A DNA stretch of 15,729 nucleotides from RUG806 sp963624415 (GCA_963624415.1 CAVFPQ010000047.1:1-15729); one strand, 5' to 3'; positions 1-7,693 are shown, counted from the first letter of the stretch. Made by a program: numbers and translations. The notes: a model not told the origin generated them from the letters alone.

Positions 1-1
1 T

Positions 2-1279
2 TTATCTTACTTCCGTTCCGCCAAACGGTCTTATCGCCAGCACATAGCACGCGCCTTCACCGAAGATTTTTTCCATCGCCGACTTATATTCGTCCAGCAT
101 GTCATTCGGCACAAAAGCCTGAATTGTTCCGGCAAATCCGCCGCCGTGAACTCTCCACGCACCCTTGCCCTCAAGCAGACGGTGACTTACCGCCAAGGCG
201 AGACTTACGGGCTGTGAGTCCGATTTTTTCGAAAATACATTCTGATTGTACATATAAGAAGAATTGCCGGAGTCTATTACAAGTGACTTGAATGCTTCAA
301 AGTCCCCATTTGCCAGAGCATCGGCTTCCTTTGCCACACGGCGGTCATCTTCATAAAAGTGGAGTGCTCTTAAAAGCGGTCTCTCACCTAAATTCTTTCT
401 TATTTCGCCTATATTTTCAAGCACATCCTTTTCGGGTGTCTCTCTGAGGCACTTCTTGCCGAAAAATCCGGCGACAGCTTCCATCTCCTTGCGTATTGCG
501 GCGTATTCATCCGTAAGATCCGCATGGTCCGCGCGTGTGTCAACTATGCAAAGTGCGTGACCGCATGAAGCGAAATCAAATTTTACGGGAGTGATAATCG
601 GCTTGTCGGGGTTCTCGAAATCAATCTCGACAAACGAACCGACACTGCACGCCATCTGGTCCATAAGTCCGCAGGGCTTGCCGAAAAATACATTCTCGGC
701 GTACTGCGCAATCTGTGCTATCTCAACCGGTGATATTTTGCCGTCATTATAAAGATAATTCAGAATCGTTCCCACAAGCACTTCAAAAGAAGCCGAGGAC
801 GACATACCCGAGCCTTTAAGAACATTGTTTACCGTAACGGCATTAAAGCCGCCTATCTTGTAGCCCAACTGTACAAAGCGTGCGGCAACACCTCTTACAA
901 GTGAGATTGACTTGTCAAATTCCTTCTCCTGCGGTGTCAGAATATTTATATCGACAACATCTCCGGGGTAGCCCTTTGAATACACTTTTATAAAATTGTC
1001 GTCCGTTTTTGCGACACATGCCACAGCGTCAAGATTTATTGCGGCGGCAAGAACTCTGCCGTGGTTGTGATCGGTGTGGTTGCCGCAGACTTCCGTTCTG
1101 CCGGGTGCGGAGAAAAAGCGAATGTCCTCCGCGTCGCCGAACTTCTCATTATAGAAGTCACAAAGAAATGTATATCTCTCACGGTCATACGCATTGTTTG
1201 CCGTGCCGTAAACACGCTTTAACGCCTCATCAAAAGAGCCGTCCGCGATTTTTGCTTTTGTTGAACTGATATTACTCAT
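2..1279 (-). CDS. galK: Galactokinase
   Basis: Phosphorylates galactose at C1 with ATP, the entry step of the Leloir pathway in the cytoplasm. The 425-residue protein has the three GHMP-kinase signatures in order: the sugar-binding motif GRTEVCGNHTDHNHG (residues 60-74), the ATP-binding loop GSGMSSSASFE (156-166) and the C-terminal glycine motif RVHGGGFAGT (376-385). GLMDQ with Asp207 is the expected catalytic-base region. The length is a little above the roughly 390 residues of the E. coli enzyme, and the GNHTDHNHG form of motif 1 is typical of clostridial galactokinases. The ATG start overlaps the end of the upstream membrane-protein gene by 8 bases, so it is probably translationally coupled as the third gene of a minus-strand operon. 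Other galK-pathway genes (galT, galE) are not in the window. A relaxed-specificity GHMP sugar kinase is the main alternative. Confidence 0.93.
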   Translation of the reverse strand: MSNISSTKAKIADGSFDEALKRVYGTANNAYDRERYTFLCDFYNEKFGDAEDIRFFSAPGRTEVCGNHTDHNHGRVLAAAINLDAVACVAKTDDNFIKVYSKGYPGDVVDINILTPQEKEFDKSISLVRGVAARFVQLGYKIGGFNAVTVNNVLKGSGMSSSASFEVLVGTILNYLYNDGKISPVEIAQIAQYAENVFFGKPCGLMDQMACSVGSFVEIDFENPDKPIITPVKFDFASCGHALCIVDTRADHADLTDEYAAIRKEMEAVAGFFGKKCLRETPEKDVLENIGEIRKNLGERPLLRALHFYEDDRRVAKEADALANGDFEAFKSLVIDSGNSSYMYNQNVFSKKSDSQPVSLALAVSHRLLEGKGAWRVHGGGFAGTIQAFVPNDMLDEYKSAMEKIFGEGACYVLAIRPFGGTEVR

Positions 1280-2030
1280 TGGTCTCGCTTCCTTTTCGGT
1301 TTTGATTGTATTGATATTTGAACATGATAACGGCCCTCAAGAAGAAGAACGAGCAGCCTGTTATTAAAAGCAGAACTATCAGCGGCAGATAGAATGCCGT
1401 TGAGAACGGGTCATAGACATTGTTGCCTATGAATGAATATGATACAAGCCTCGGCAGCAGTGTCGCCATCGAGATTACCATATATTTTACAAACGGATAT
1501 TCAAACGTGCCGTAAAGCTGACTTATCGTATTATACGGAAATATCGGCACTATCCGCAGGGCAAAAAGCACAATGGGGTTCATTTTGCCGTCAACCTCAA
1601 ATATTTTCGCTATTATGGGGTTACGGTTCAGCACATGATTAAGATACCCTTCACCCATCTGTATGCCCGTATAATATCTGAATGCCGCCGTAAACGCCAT
1701 TCCGACAAAATTGAGCATAAATGACACCGTCGGTCTGAACACCATGGCGCTCGTAATATAAATCACGGCATACGGAACTACGGCCGACAGGCTCCTTAAC
1801 AAATACAAAAGCAGAATTACAATAATAATCAGCCATTTGTTGTCAAGTGCGGCGACCGTGTTTTCGAAATCACTCAATATTACAAGATACTGGTCATATT
1901 TTGCCTGAACGGACGGAAACTGCATCACGGCAAAAATTACCGCAAGTGCGATTGCGCCGATAAAGGACGTTATGCCGAGACCTTTTAACAGCTTTGGGAG
2001 AGCACGCTCCCGGTTGATTTTGTCAAACAA
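1272..2030 (-). CDS. TVP38/TMEM64 (VTT domain) family membrane protein
   Basis: A 252-residue integral membrane protein with hydrophobic segments near residues 18-37, 65-90, 100-118, 152-170, 182-200 and 213-235. The central part matches the VTT/SNARE-associated (DedA-like) family, notably the ALRIVPIFPYN segment (157-167) followed by a re-entrant-type stretch and LLPRLVSYSFIG (191-202). Family members are linked to lipid scrambling or flipping across the membrane; the substrate of this one cannot be read from sequence. The start is TTG at 2030, preceded by ACGGAG seven bases upstream; no upstream ATG with a better site exists. The gene begins 19 bases after the PHP gene stops and overlaps galK by 8 bases, so it is the middle gene of a tight operon. 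Family confidence is high; the biological role is unknown. Confidence 0.88.
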   Translation of the reverse strand: MFDKINRERALPKLLKGLGITSFIGAIALAVIFAVMQFPSVQAKYDQYLVILSDFENTVAALDNKWLIIIVILLLYLLRSLSAVVPYAVIYITSAMVFRPTVSFMLNFVGMAFTAAFRYYTGIQMGEGYLNHVLNRNPIIAKIFEVDGKMNPIVLFALRIVPIFPYNTISQLYGTFEYPFVKYMVISMATLLPRLVSYSFIGNNVYDPFSTAFYLPLIVLLLITGCSFFFLRAVIMFKYQYNQNRKGSETNE

Positions 2031-2049
2031 GTATAAACTCCGTGTTTTT

Positions 2050-3459
2050 TTATCGGAACGCGAAATATTTTTCGCGCTGTTTTCTGAATTTGTCTTTTGT
2101 TACATTAAGAACTGCAACGGCATCACGCTTTTCATCCTCTGTGCCGCAGGTCGCCATGTGCAGAAGCTTGCCTTCATCAAAGCACAGGTCATCATGAAGC
2201 GGGAAGTAGTTTTTAAGCAGGAAGCAGGCATAGCGGACATATCTCATCTCGCCCACAATTCTGAACTCCTTGCTTATTGTGTCCACTGCTACGCTCTTAA
2301 AGTCCTTTATTGACTTTACAAGAGCCGTTCTTTCGTTTTCGGGGGAGAACACGATTGTCGAGCAGATAAATCCGTTGCGGTTTTCGACCGTGCAGTTGTG
2401 ACTGTCTGTACTGCCGACAATGGGGTATTTGTGACCTCTCGCAATGTCTTCATAGTATCTTATCGTCTGGAAGCCGTTCTGCTCAAAATAGTTTTCGCCG
2501 CCCAGAACCTCAAATGCGTCAAACAGCTCGTTTTCAACAAGCCAGTCATTTACGGCATCCGGCACATGGAAAACATCGCCTGTAATCCAGCCGGGATGCG
2601 CGAATATCGCAAGACCGTTTGCTTTTCTTATTTCGTCATATATCCACTTGAGTGTTGCCGCAACAACGGGATCAACGTTTTCGGGTACTTTTATCTCCTT
2701 TGACAGAGCCGTCATTTTTGCGGAAAATTCCTCACGTGTCATTACATCGGGGCAAACGCCGTTTAATGAACGTGTGCTTTTGTCTGTGCCGACTTCACCT
2801 GTCTGTATACCTTCAACAAGAGCGTTTATGCTGTACTCTCCGCCGAAATTTACCGTATGGGGAGATACATGTGTATCATAGACATCCGGCATATGTACTT
2901 CTTCTCCGGGGATAAGTGCGTACTCTGTCGGCAGATTTTTAAAGCTGTTTATCGCTCTCAATGACGGATAATAACGGTTGTGGTCGGTAATCGCCAGAAA
3001 GTCATATCCGTGAGCACGGTAAGACGATGCCACAAATTCGGGCGTATGCGCGCCGTCCGAAAGGCATGTGTGCATATGAAGGTCGCCCATAAACGGATAT
3101 CTGCCCTTTAAGTCGCTTTCCACTGCGTATACGGGCAGAACGATTTTCTTTTCACTGCCGTCCGACTTAATTCCGTATGCGGCAATATAGTATTCGCCTT
3201 CATAGGGGAACGAAAAATCAAAGTTGAATCCGCCGTCTTTGTTGCCCTTTGCGACAAGCTCTTTTTTGTATCCGGAATATTTGTGGTCCTTTGCGCTGCC
3301 GCCGGGAAGCCATGTCACTGCGACTTTGTAATCTTTTCCGTCGGCGAAAATAACACGCTCGCCTATGTTTCTCACGGTGATTGAAGCCTTTTCGTTGACA
3401 ACAAAAACTTTCGGAAAAATGTCATATGTCCAAAGAATGCTTTTTCTGTCAAAACCCAT
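2050..3459 (-). CDS. PHP-domain metal-dependent hydrolase (CehA/McbA-like)
   Basis: A 469-residue protein with an N-terminal beta-rich domain (about 10-112, containing FPYEGEYYIAAYG) and a PHP hydrolase domain (about 120-360). The metal-binding motifs are visible in order: GDLHMHTCLSDG (125-136), AITDHN (156-161), PGEEVH (184-189), FAHPGW (286-291) and GSTDSH (349-354). PHP proteins of this type use two or three metal ions to cleave phosphoesters or related bonds; the substrate is not predictable. No signal peptide is seen, so it is probably cytoplasmic. A longer open frame extends to 3579, but the start at 3459 is preferred because AAAGGAG lies six bases upstream and a promoter falls in the extension. 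First gene of the operon with the TVP38-like protein and galK. A C-terminal region (about 370-469) is outside the recognised PHP core. Confidence 0.88.
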   Translation of the reverse strand: MGFDRKSILWTYDIFPKVFVVNEKASITVRNIGERVIFADGKDYKVAVTWLPGGSAKDHKYSGYKKELVAKGNKDGGFNFDFSFPYEGEYYIAAYGIKSDGSEKKIVLPVYAVESDLKGRYPFMGDLHMHTCLSDGAHTPEFVASSYRAHGYDFLAITDHNRYYPSLRAINSFKNLPTEYALIPGEEVHMPDVYDTHVSPHTVNFGGEYSINALVEGIQTGEVGTDKSTRSLNGVCPDVMTREEFSAKMTALSKEIKVPENVDPVVAATLKWIYDEIRKANGLAIFAHPGWITGDVFHVPDAVNDWLVENELFDAFEVLGGENYFEQNGFQTIRYYEDIARGHKYPIVGSTDSHNCTVENRNGFICSTIVFSPENERTALVKSIKDFKSVAVDTISKEFRIVGEMRYVRYACFLLKNYFPLHDDLCFDEGKLLHMATCGTEDEKRDAVAVLNVTKDKFRKQREKYFAFR

Positions 3460-3512
3460 AATAAACTCTCCTTTAACCGGCGCAAAAACGGTCGGCTTTT
3501 CTTTAACGACTA

Positions 3513-3542
3513 ATATTAACATATTTCGCACATAAAAATCAA
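3513..3542 (-). promoter_or_regulatory. Predicted sigma-A promoter of the PHP-TVP38-galK operon
   Basis: Reading the minus strand, a -35 box TTGATT (3542-3537) is followed after 18 bases by TAATAT (3518-3513), preceded by TG one base upstream (extended -10). It lies about 55 bases before the chosen PHP start. It is back to back with the typA promoter and has the same two hexamers. Confidence 0.65.
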
Positions 3543-3585
3543 TATAAACACTCCGAAAATCGGCAAAAATCGTAAACACTTTCTA

Positions 3586-3614
3586 TTGATTTTTTGCCGC
3601 GGATTTGCTAATAT
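3586..3614 (+). promoter_or_regulatory. Predicted sigma-A promoter of typA
   Basis: TTGATT (3586-3591), a 17-base spacer, then TAATAT (3609-3614) with an upstream TG at 3606-3607, giving an extended -10. It lies about 40 bases before the typA start codon. The -35 boxes of this and the divergent PHP promoter are 43 bases apart, so the two may share upstream contacts. Confidence 0.7.
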
Positions 3615-3654
3615 AAAGACTTGTAATGAAAAGAAATGTTTTGAAGGTGAAATC

Positions 3655-5475
3655 TTGAGTAAGCGCGAAGATATAAGAAATATCGCAATTATCGCACACG
3701 TTGACCACGGCAAGACCACTCTTGTTGACAAGCTTCTTAAGCAGAGCGGCACATTCCGTGAAAATGAAGTCGTTGCGGAAAGAGTCATGGACTCCAACGA
3801 CCTCGAAAGAGAGAGAGGCATCACAATCCTCTCCAAAAATACTTCCGTAAACTACAAGGGCGTAAAAATCAACATAGTCGACACTCCCGGCCATGCCGAT
3901 TTCGGCGGCGAGGTTGAGCGTATCATGACAATGGTAGACGGCGTTCTGCTTCTTGTTGACGCATTTGAAGGCTGCATGCCGCAGACACGCTTTGTTCTGT
4001 CTAAGGCTCTTGCGCTTCGCAAAAAGCCCCTTGTCGTAATAAACAAAATCGATCGTCCGGGCGCAAGACCCGACGAAGTCATAGACGAGGTTCTCGACCT
4101 GTTTATTGAGCTCGGTGCGGATGAAGAACAGATTGAATTTCCGGTTGTGTTCGCTTCTGCCCGTGACGGCTACGCCTCCCTCGACAAAGACGCAAGAAGC
4201 GGCGATATGCGTCCCCTTCTTGATGCCATTCTCGAACATATTCCCGCTCCCGAGGGTGACGAAAACGGCCCGCTTCAGCTGCTTTTCTCAAGCCTTGACT
4301 ACGATGATTATATAGGCAGAATAGGCATAGGCAGAGTTGAACGCGGCGAAATCCACGACGGCGAGCCTGTTATTCTGTGCAAGCAGGACGGCGAGAGAGA
4401 AAAGACAAAGGTATCCCGCCTCTATCAGTTCACGGGCCTCGGCAGAACCGAAACCACAAGCGCAAAAATGGGCGATATTGTCGCAGTGTCGGGCATTGAG
4501 GGACTCAATATAGGCGAGACCATATGCGATCCCGAGAATGTCGAGCCGCTCCCGTTCGTTAAAATCGATGAGCCTACTCTGTCAATGACATTCCACGTAA
4601 ACGACTCTCCGTTTGCAGGTCGTGAAGGCAAGTTCGTAACATCCCGCAAGCTTCGTGAACGCCTTTTCAAAGAGGTTGAAACAAACGTCAGCATGCGTGT
4701 GGAAGAGACCGAGACTACCGATGCATTCAAAGTCTCCGGCAGAGGCGAGCTTCATCTTTCGATACTTATCGAGACCATGCGCCGTCAGGGATATGAATTC
4801 CAGGTTTCAAGCGCAAAGGTTATATACAAGACAATCGACGGCGTACTGAATGAACCCATGGAGCTGCTCATTGTCGAAGTACCCTCCGATTATGTCGGTG
4901 CAGTTATGGAAAAAATCGGCGCACGAAAGGGCGAGCTCGAAAATATGGGCACGCGTGACGGCGGCTCAACTCATCTTGAGTTCAAAATCCCCGCGAGAGG
5001 ACTTATCGGCTACCGCTCCGAGTTTCTTACCGATACAAACGGCTACGGCATAATGAACAACCTTTTTGCGGGCTACGAACCGTATAAGGGTGAAATTCAG
5101 ATGAGAGAGCACGGCTCAATCGTCGCTCACGAGACAGGTGAAAGCACCGGCTACGGTCTGTGGAACACGCAGGAGAGAGGCCGTCTGTTCATAGGCCCCG
5201 GCGTACAGGTTTACGAAGGCATGATAGTCGGCGAATGCTCAAAAGCGGAAGATATAGTATGCAACGTCTGCAAGAAAAAGCAGATGACAAATACACGTGC
5301 CGCCGGCAGTGACGATGCGTTAAGACTTGTTCCGCACGATAATCTCAGCCTCGAACAGTGCATGGAATTTCTGTCGGATGACGAGCTGCTCGAAGTAACT
5401 CCCACATCATTAAGACTCCGCAAGAAGATCCTTTCGAAAGAACAGAGAATGAAGCTTCAGTTCAGAAAAGGCTGA
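3655..5475 (+). CDS. typA: Translational GTPase TypA/BipA
   Basis: A ribosome-associated GTPase of the EF-G family, linked to ribosome assembly and stress growth, 606 residues long, which matches the usual 605-615. GTPase motifs are complete: AHVDHGKT (14-21), RGIT (54-57), DTPGH (76-80) and NKID (130-133), followed by EF-G-like domains and the TypA-specific C-terminal part containing ARGLIGYRSEFLTDT and the GESTGYGLWN region. An open frame runs up to 3586, but the start is taken as TTG at 3655 because AAGGTGA lies four bases upstream and the resulting N-terminus, MSKREDIRNIAIIAHVDHGK, matches the family. No convincing intrinsic terminator follows; a repeat begins about 15 bases after the stop. 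Confidence 0.97.
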   Translation: MSKREDIRNIAIIAHVDHGKTTLVDKLLKQSGTFRENEVVAERVMDSNDLERERGITILSKNTSVNYKGVKINIVDTPGHADFGGEVERIMTMVDGVLLLVDAFEGCMPQTRFVLSKALALRKKPLVVINKIDRPGARPDEVIDEVLDLFIELGADEEQIEFPVVFASARDGYASLDKDARSGDMRPLLDAILEHIPAPEGDENGPLQLLFSSLDYDDYIGRIGIGRVERGEIHDGEPVILCKQDGEREKTKVSRLYQFTGLGRTETTSAKMGDIVAVSGIEGLNIGETICDPENVEPLPFVKIDEPTLSMTFHVNDSPFAGREGKFVTSRKLRERLFKEVETNVSMRVEETETTDAFKVSGRGELHLSILIETMRRQGYEFQVSSAKVIYKTIDGVLNEPMELLIVEVPSDYVGAVMEKIGARKGELENMGTRDGGSTHLEFKIPARGLIGYRSEFLTDTNGYGIMNNLFAGYEPYKGEIQMREHGSIVAHETGESTGYGLWNTQERGRLFIGPGVQVYEGMIVGECSKAEDIVCNVCKKKQMTNTRAAGSDDALRLVPHDNLSLEQCMEFLSDDELLEVTPTSLRLRKKILSKEQRMKLQFRKG

Positions 5476-5490
5476 TATATATAATCGGCG

Positions 5491-5595
5491 ATGAGCAATC
5501 GGCAATGTGTAATAAATGCAGAATGCAGAATGCATAATGCATAATGTCGGAAGACACTGCGTGTCTCGGATTATATGCTTCGCAAGAGGTAAAAA
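5491..5595 (+). repeat. Composite dispersed repeat, copy 1 (heptads plus hairpin)
   Basis: Between typA and zapA. A degenerate GCAAT-rich stretch leads into heptads related to ATGCATA (about 5518-5545), then TCGGA and a hairpin with stem AGACAC (5552-5557), loop TGC, and stem GTGTCT (5561-5566), then CGGATTATATGCTTCGCAA. The same order of modules recurs elsewhere in the window with different but still complementary stem sequences. No T-run follows the stem, so it is not a normal intrinsic terminator. Confidence 0.8.
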
Positions 5596-5650
5596 GTGAG
5601 CAAGTGGCAGAAAACAATGAAGCTTTGCGGATTACAGACTGAAAACGCGG

Positions 5651-5677
5651 CGAAGCTAATTGCTAATTGCTAATTGT
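5651..5677 (+). repeat. GCTAATT heptad repeat next to zapA
   Basis: CGAA is followed by three tandem GCTAATT units (5655-5675) ending only a few bases before the zapA ribosome binding site at about 5680. The same heptad array occurs at 10502-10530 and 10615-10643. Confidence 0.85.
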
Positions 5678-5692
5678 AAAGGTGGTATCACA

Positions 5693-6025
5693 ATGGATAA
5701 GAACAAAGTTGAAGTGTCAATCGGCAGTCAGTCGTATACAATCGTGTCCGACAAAGCTCCCGAGGTTATAATCGCACTCTCAAACGACATCAACGAAAAG
5801 CTTAAAGAAATCATGAAGTCCGGAAGGGTATCCCTTACACAGGCTCTTGTTCTTGCGTCCTTTGACTTTGCCTGCACCGCCAAAGACAGCACGGCCGAGG
5901 CCAAACTCTTAAAGTCCGAAATAGGCGAATATCTTGAGTCCGCCGAGCAGGCCATGACCGAGCGAGACAGGCTTAAAAGAGAAAACGACAGACTTAAAGA
6001 AAAAATCAAGAGCCTGAATGCCTGA
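5693..6025 (+). CDS. zapA: Cell division protein ZapA
   Basis: A 110-residue FtsZ-associated protein that bundles FtsZ filaments at the division ring. The N-terminal globular part (KVEVSIGSQSYTIVSD, then a helix and the SLTQALVLASFDFA segment) and the C-terminal charged coiled coil (about residues 75-110, ending RENDRLKEKIKSLN) match the small Firmicutes ZapA proteins in order and size. The ATG at 5693 is chosen because AAAGGTGG lies about eight bases upstream; a start at 5660 would lie inside the GCTAATT repeat. It is downstream of typA by 217 bases filled with repeats, and is followed by an intrinsic terminator, so it may be a single-gene unit. I do not see a clear promoter in the repeat-filled leader. 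Confidence 0.88.
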   Translation: MDKNKVEVSIGSQSYTIVSDKAPEVIIALSNDINEKLKEIMKSGRVSLTQALVLASFDFACTAKDSTAEAKLLKSEIGEYLESAEQAMTERDRLKRENDRLKEKIKSLNA

Positions 6026-6052
6026 TTACAGACAAAAATATTTGCTTTACAG

Positions 6053-6090
6053 AGCGGTCGGTGGCGTTTAACCGTTGACCGCTTTTATTT
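6053..6090 (+). terminator. Intrinsic terminator after zapA
   Basis: Stem AGCGGTC (6053-6059) pairs with GACCGCT (6077-6083), with an extra inner GGT/ACC pairing, followed directly by TTTTATTT. It ends 18 bases before the methyltransferase start codon, so the methyltransferase must rely on read-through or on a start site downstream of, or within, this short region. Confidence 0.85.
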
Positions 6091-6107
6091 ATAACGGGGT
6101 GAAGACA

Positions 6108-7031
6108 TTGAAGGTAAAAAGAGAAGACAAATCAGAAAAGAACAAAACACTTGACCTGCCGCTTGATGAGTGCAGAGAGTATGCCGACAGATGCGTCTGC
6201 CCCAAGGGTGATATAAGCCCCGACGATATTAAAAACGCCGTGTTCTGTACGGACTTTTTCAAAACAGCGTCCCGTCTTCCCGAAAACAGCTTTGATCTTA
6301 TAATTGTCGACCCTCCGTATAATCTGCGAAAGGACTATGACGGAGAGGTCTTTTCTGTTGAAAAAGCCGAAAAATACAGCGAATTTACACGAAAATGGCT
6401 GAAAGAAATTGTGCGTGTCGCTAAAGCCGATGCAACCGTTTATGTCTGCTGTGACTGGCGTACCTCCGTTATCGCCGCCCCGATTTTAAGCGAATATCTG
6501 ACTGTCAGAAACCGCATTACATGGCAGCGTGAAAAGGGCAGGGGAGCCGCCGGCAACTGGAAAAATTCCATGGAAGACATATGGTTCTGCACAGTCGGAA
6601 AAAAATATTATTTCAATCTCGATGCCGTAAAACAGCGCCGCATTGTAAAAGCTCCGTATAAATCGGACGGTGTCCCAAAGGACTGGGAAGAAACCGATGA
6701 CGGCAATTTCAGAATGACCTGTCCGTCAAACTTCTGGGACGATATAACAGTGCCGTTCTGGAGTATGGCAGAGAATACGGCTCACCCCACGCAAAAGCCC
6801 GAAAAGCTTATCGCAAAGCTTATTTTGGCATCATCAAAGCCCGGCGACAGCGTTTTCGATCCGTTCGGCGGTTCGGGCACAACGGCAGTAGTTTGCAAAA
6901 AACTCGGAAGAAATTTTACCGTTACCGAAAAAAGCGAGCTTTACTGCGCATGGACACAAATCCGCCTTGACGAAGCCGGGAATAATAAGAGAATACAGGG
7001 GCTTGAGGATGGGGTTTTTGTTAAAAGGTAG
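6108..7031 (+). CDS. Orphan DNA methyltransferase, beta class (N6-adenine or N4-cytosine)
   Basis: A 307-residue site-specific DNA methyltransferase of the N6_N4_Mtase family. The catalytic motif DPPY (68-71, in IIVDPPYNLRKDY) comes first, a target-recognition region follows (about 100-215), and then HPTQKP (226-231) and the S-adenosylmethionine-binding motif DPFGGSGTT (251-259). That order defines the beta class, shared by CcrM and YhdJ. DPPY is most often adenine-specific. The first roughly 40 residues precede the recognisable fold. The start is TTG at 6108, with GGGGTGA five bases upstream; an earlier in-frame TTG lies inside the terminator stem and is rejected. No restriction endonuclease, specificity subunit or helicase gene is nearby, so this looks like a solitary methyltransferase. 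The recognition sequence cannot be read from the protein. Confidence 0.92.
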   Translation: MKVKREDKSEKNKTLDLPLDECREYADRCVCPKGDISPDDIKNAVFCTDFFKTASRLPENSFDLIIVDPPYNLRKDYDGEVFSVEKAEKYSEFTRKWLKEIVRVAKADATVYVCCDWRTSVIAAPILSEYLTVRNRITWQREKGRGAAGNWKNSMEDIWFCTVGKKYYFNLDAVKQRRIVKAPYKSDGVPKDWEETDDGNFRMTCPSNFWDDITVPFWSMAENTAHPTQKPEKLIAKLILASSKPGDSVFDPFGGSGTTAVVCKKLGRNFTVTEKSELYCAWTQIRLDEAGNNKRIQGLEDGVFVKR

Positions 7032-7039
7032 AATTTATA

Positions 7040-7165
7040 ATGCAGAATGCATAATGCACAATGTAGAATGCATAATGCATAATGCACAATGTAGAATGCA
7101 TAATGCATAATGCATAATATCGGAAGTCCTTCGGACTTGATTTATAAGGCTTCGCAGATATTAAA
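7040..7165 (+). repeat. Composite repeat copy 2: eleven ATGCATA-type heptads plus hairpin
   Basis: Starting nine bases after the methyltransferase stop, eleven consecutive seven-base units run from 7040 to 7116: ATGCATA with the variants ATGCAGA, ATGCACA and ATGTAGA, including a 28-base higher-order block present twice. A hairpin follows, AAGTCC (7124-7129), loop TTC, GGACTT (7133-7138), then GATTTATAAGGCTTCGCAG, the conserved 3' flank. No T-run follows the stem. Confidence 0.85.
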
Positions 7166-7194
7166 GTTAATTGTATAAAGGCAAGCTGATTTTT

Positions 7195-7268
7195 AGCGTC
7201 AGCAATATAATCCAAAACGCTTCGGCGTTTTCCTTCATTCTGCATTATGAATTCTGCATTATGCATTG
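7195..7268 (-). repeat. Composite repeat copy 3, inverted, with an AAAACGC stem
   Basis: In the opposite orientation to copy 2. On the minus strand, heptads related to ATGCATA/ATGCAGA lead to GAAGG, a hairpin stem AAAACGC with loop CGAA and stem GCGTTTT, then GGATTATATTGC. On the plus strand the stem arms are 7214-7220 and 7225-7231. The stem differs completely from other copies, yet both flanks are kept, which supports selection on pairing. Copies 2 and 3 face each other. Confidence 0.8.
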
Positions 7269-7403
7269 AAAAAAATCCTGCCCATTGGATTCCCGCATTT
7301 GTTATGCACAATGCAACATATGTATAGTTATGTTTGACAAAATACAAATTACCGTTTTGTGCAGGTTGTCGCAAAAATTTTTTGAAAAATTTGAAAAAAG
7401 CTA

Positions 7404-7432
7404 TTGACAAGGCGTTTAATTGGTGGTATATT
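7404..7432 (+). promoter_or_regulatory. Strong sigma-A promoter of the lysine transporter operon
   Basis: A consensus TTGACA (7404-7409), a 17-base spacer and TATATT (7427-7432). A run of A and T tracts (7373-7400) directly upstream resembles an UP element. Transcription would begin near 7439, about 20 bases before the riboswitch aptamer, which fits a leader-controlled operon. Confidence 0.88.
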
Positions 7433-7454
7433 GCAATCAAGTTACAAATCGAAT

Positions 7455-7627
7455 ATGTGTCAGGTAGAGGCGCGACACCTATAAGTAGCACGGCAAAACG
7501 GTTATCCGACCGCGTGTGAAAGGAGCTGTCGCCGAGGGTATGCGATACGGATTTTTGTCGTATATGCCGGTACTTCAGATAACATCTGCTGTACTGTCAC
7601 TTAAAAAAGTGGAGAGCTATCACAACA
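7455..7627 (+). ncRNA. Lysine riboswitch (L box) aptamer
   Basis: The leader carries the conserved L-box blocks: AGGTAGAGGCGCG (7462-7474), AGTA (7484-7487), GTGAAAGGAGCTGTCGCCGA (7516-7535) and GTGGAGAGCTATC at the 3' side (7609-7621). All five helices can be drawn. P1 uses GGTAG with CTATC. P2 uses the GGCGC and GTCGCC blocks. P3 includes ATACG/CGTAT under a T-rich loop that can kiss the CAAAA loop of P2. P4 is CAGAT/ATCTG. P5 is CACTT/AAGTG. Lysine binding closes P1 around these loops and switches the downstream platform off. Boundaries are approximate. Confidence 0.96.
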
Positions 7628-7641
7628 GTCAACATAAAGTT

Positions 7642-7680
7642 GTCACAGTGATTTATTTCCACTGTGGCATTTTTCGTTTT
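7642..7680 (+). terminator. Riboswitch expression platform: intrinsic terminator
   Basis: GTCACAGTG (7642-7650) pairs with CACTGTGGC (7660-7668), nine pairs including one G-T wobble, followed by TTTTT and TTTT. An alternative pairing of ACAAC (7622-7626) with GTTGT (7639-7643) would invade the left arm and could act as the antiterminator when P1 is open. This predicts that lysine turns the transporter operon off by transcription termination. Confidence 0.9.
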
Positions 7681-7693
7681 GCGGCAAAAATAA

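Noticed and set aside
3583..4239. A 218-codon open frame on the minus strand opposite typA
   Set aside because: It lies wholly opposite the conserved GTPase domain, has no ribosome binding site and no recognisable domain; it is a shadow of typA codon use.
5478..5485. TATATAAT just after the typA stop as a -10 box for zapA
   Set aside because: No acceptable -35 sequence at 16-18 bases upstream, and it lies far before the zapA start.
5552..5566. Hairpins of the composite repeat as intrinsic terminators
   Set aside because: None of the copies is followed by a run of T; only those after zapA (6053-6090), in the riboswitch (7642-7680) and, weakly, at 8648-8684 have one.
7040..7268. Possible CRISPR array in the repeat-rich gap after the methyltransferase
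   Set aside because: The units are seven bases, contiguous and without spacers, and there are no cas genes.
7021..7491. 156-codon minus-strand open frame between the methyltransferase and the riboswitch
   Set aside because: The translation is dominated by heptad repeats (HYAFYIVHYAF-like), and it runs through the transporter promoter.
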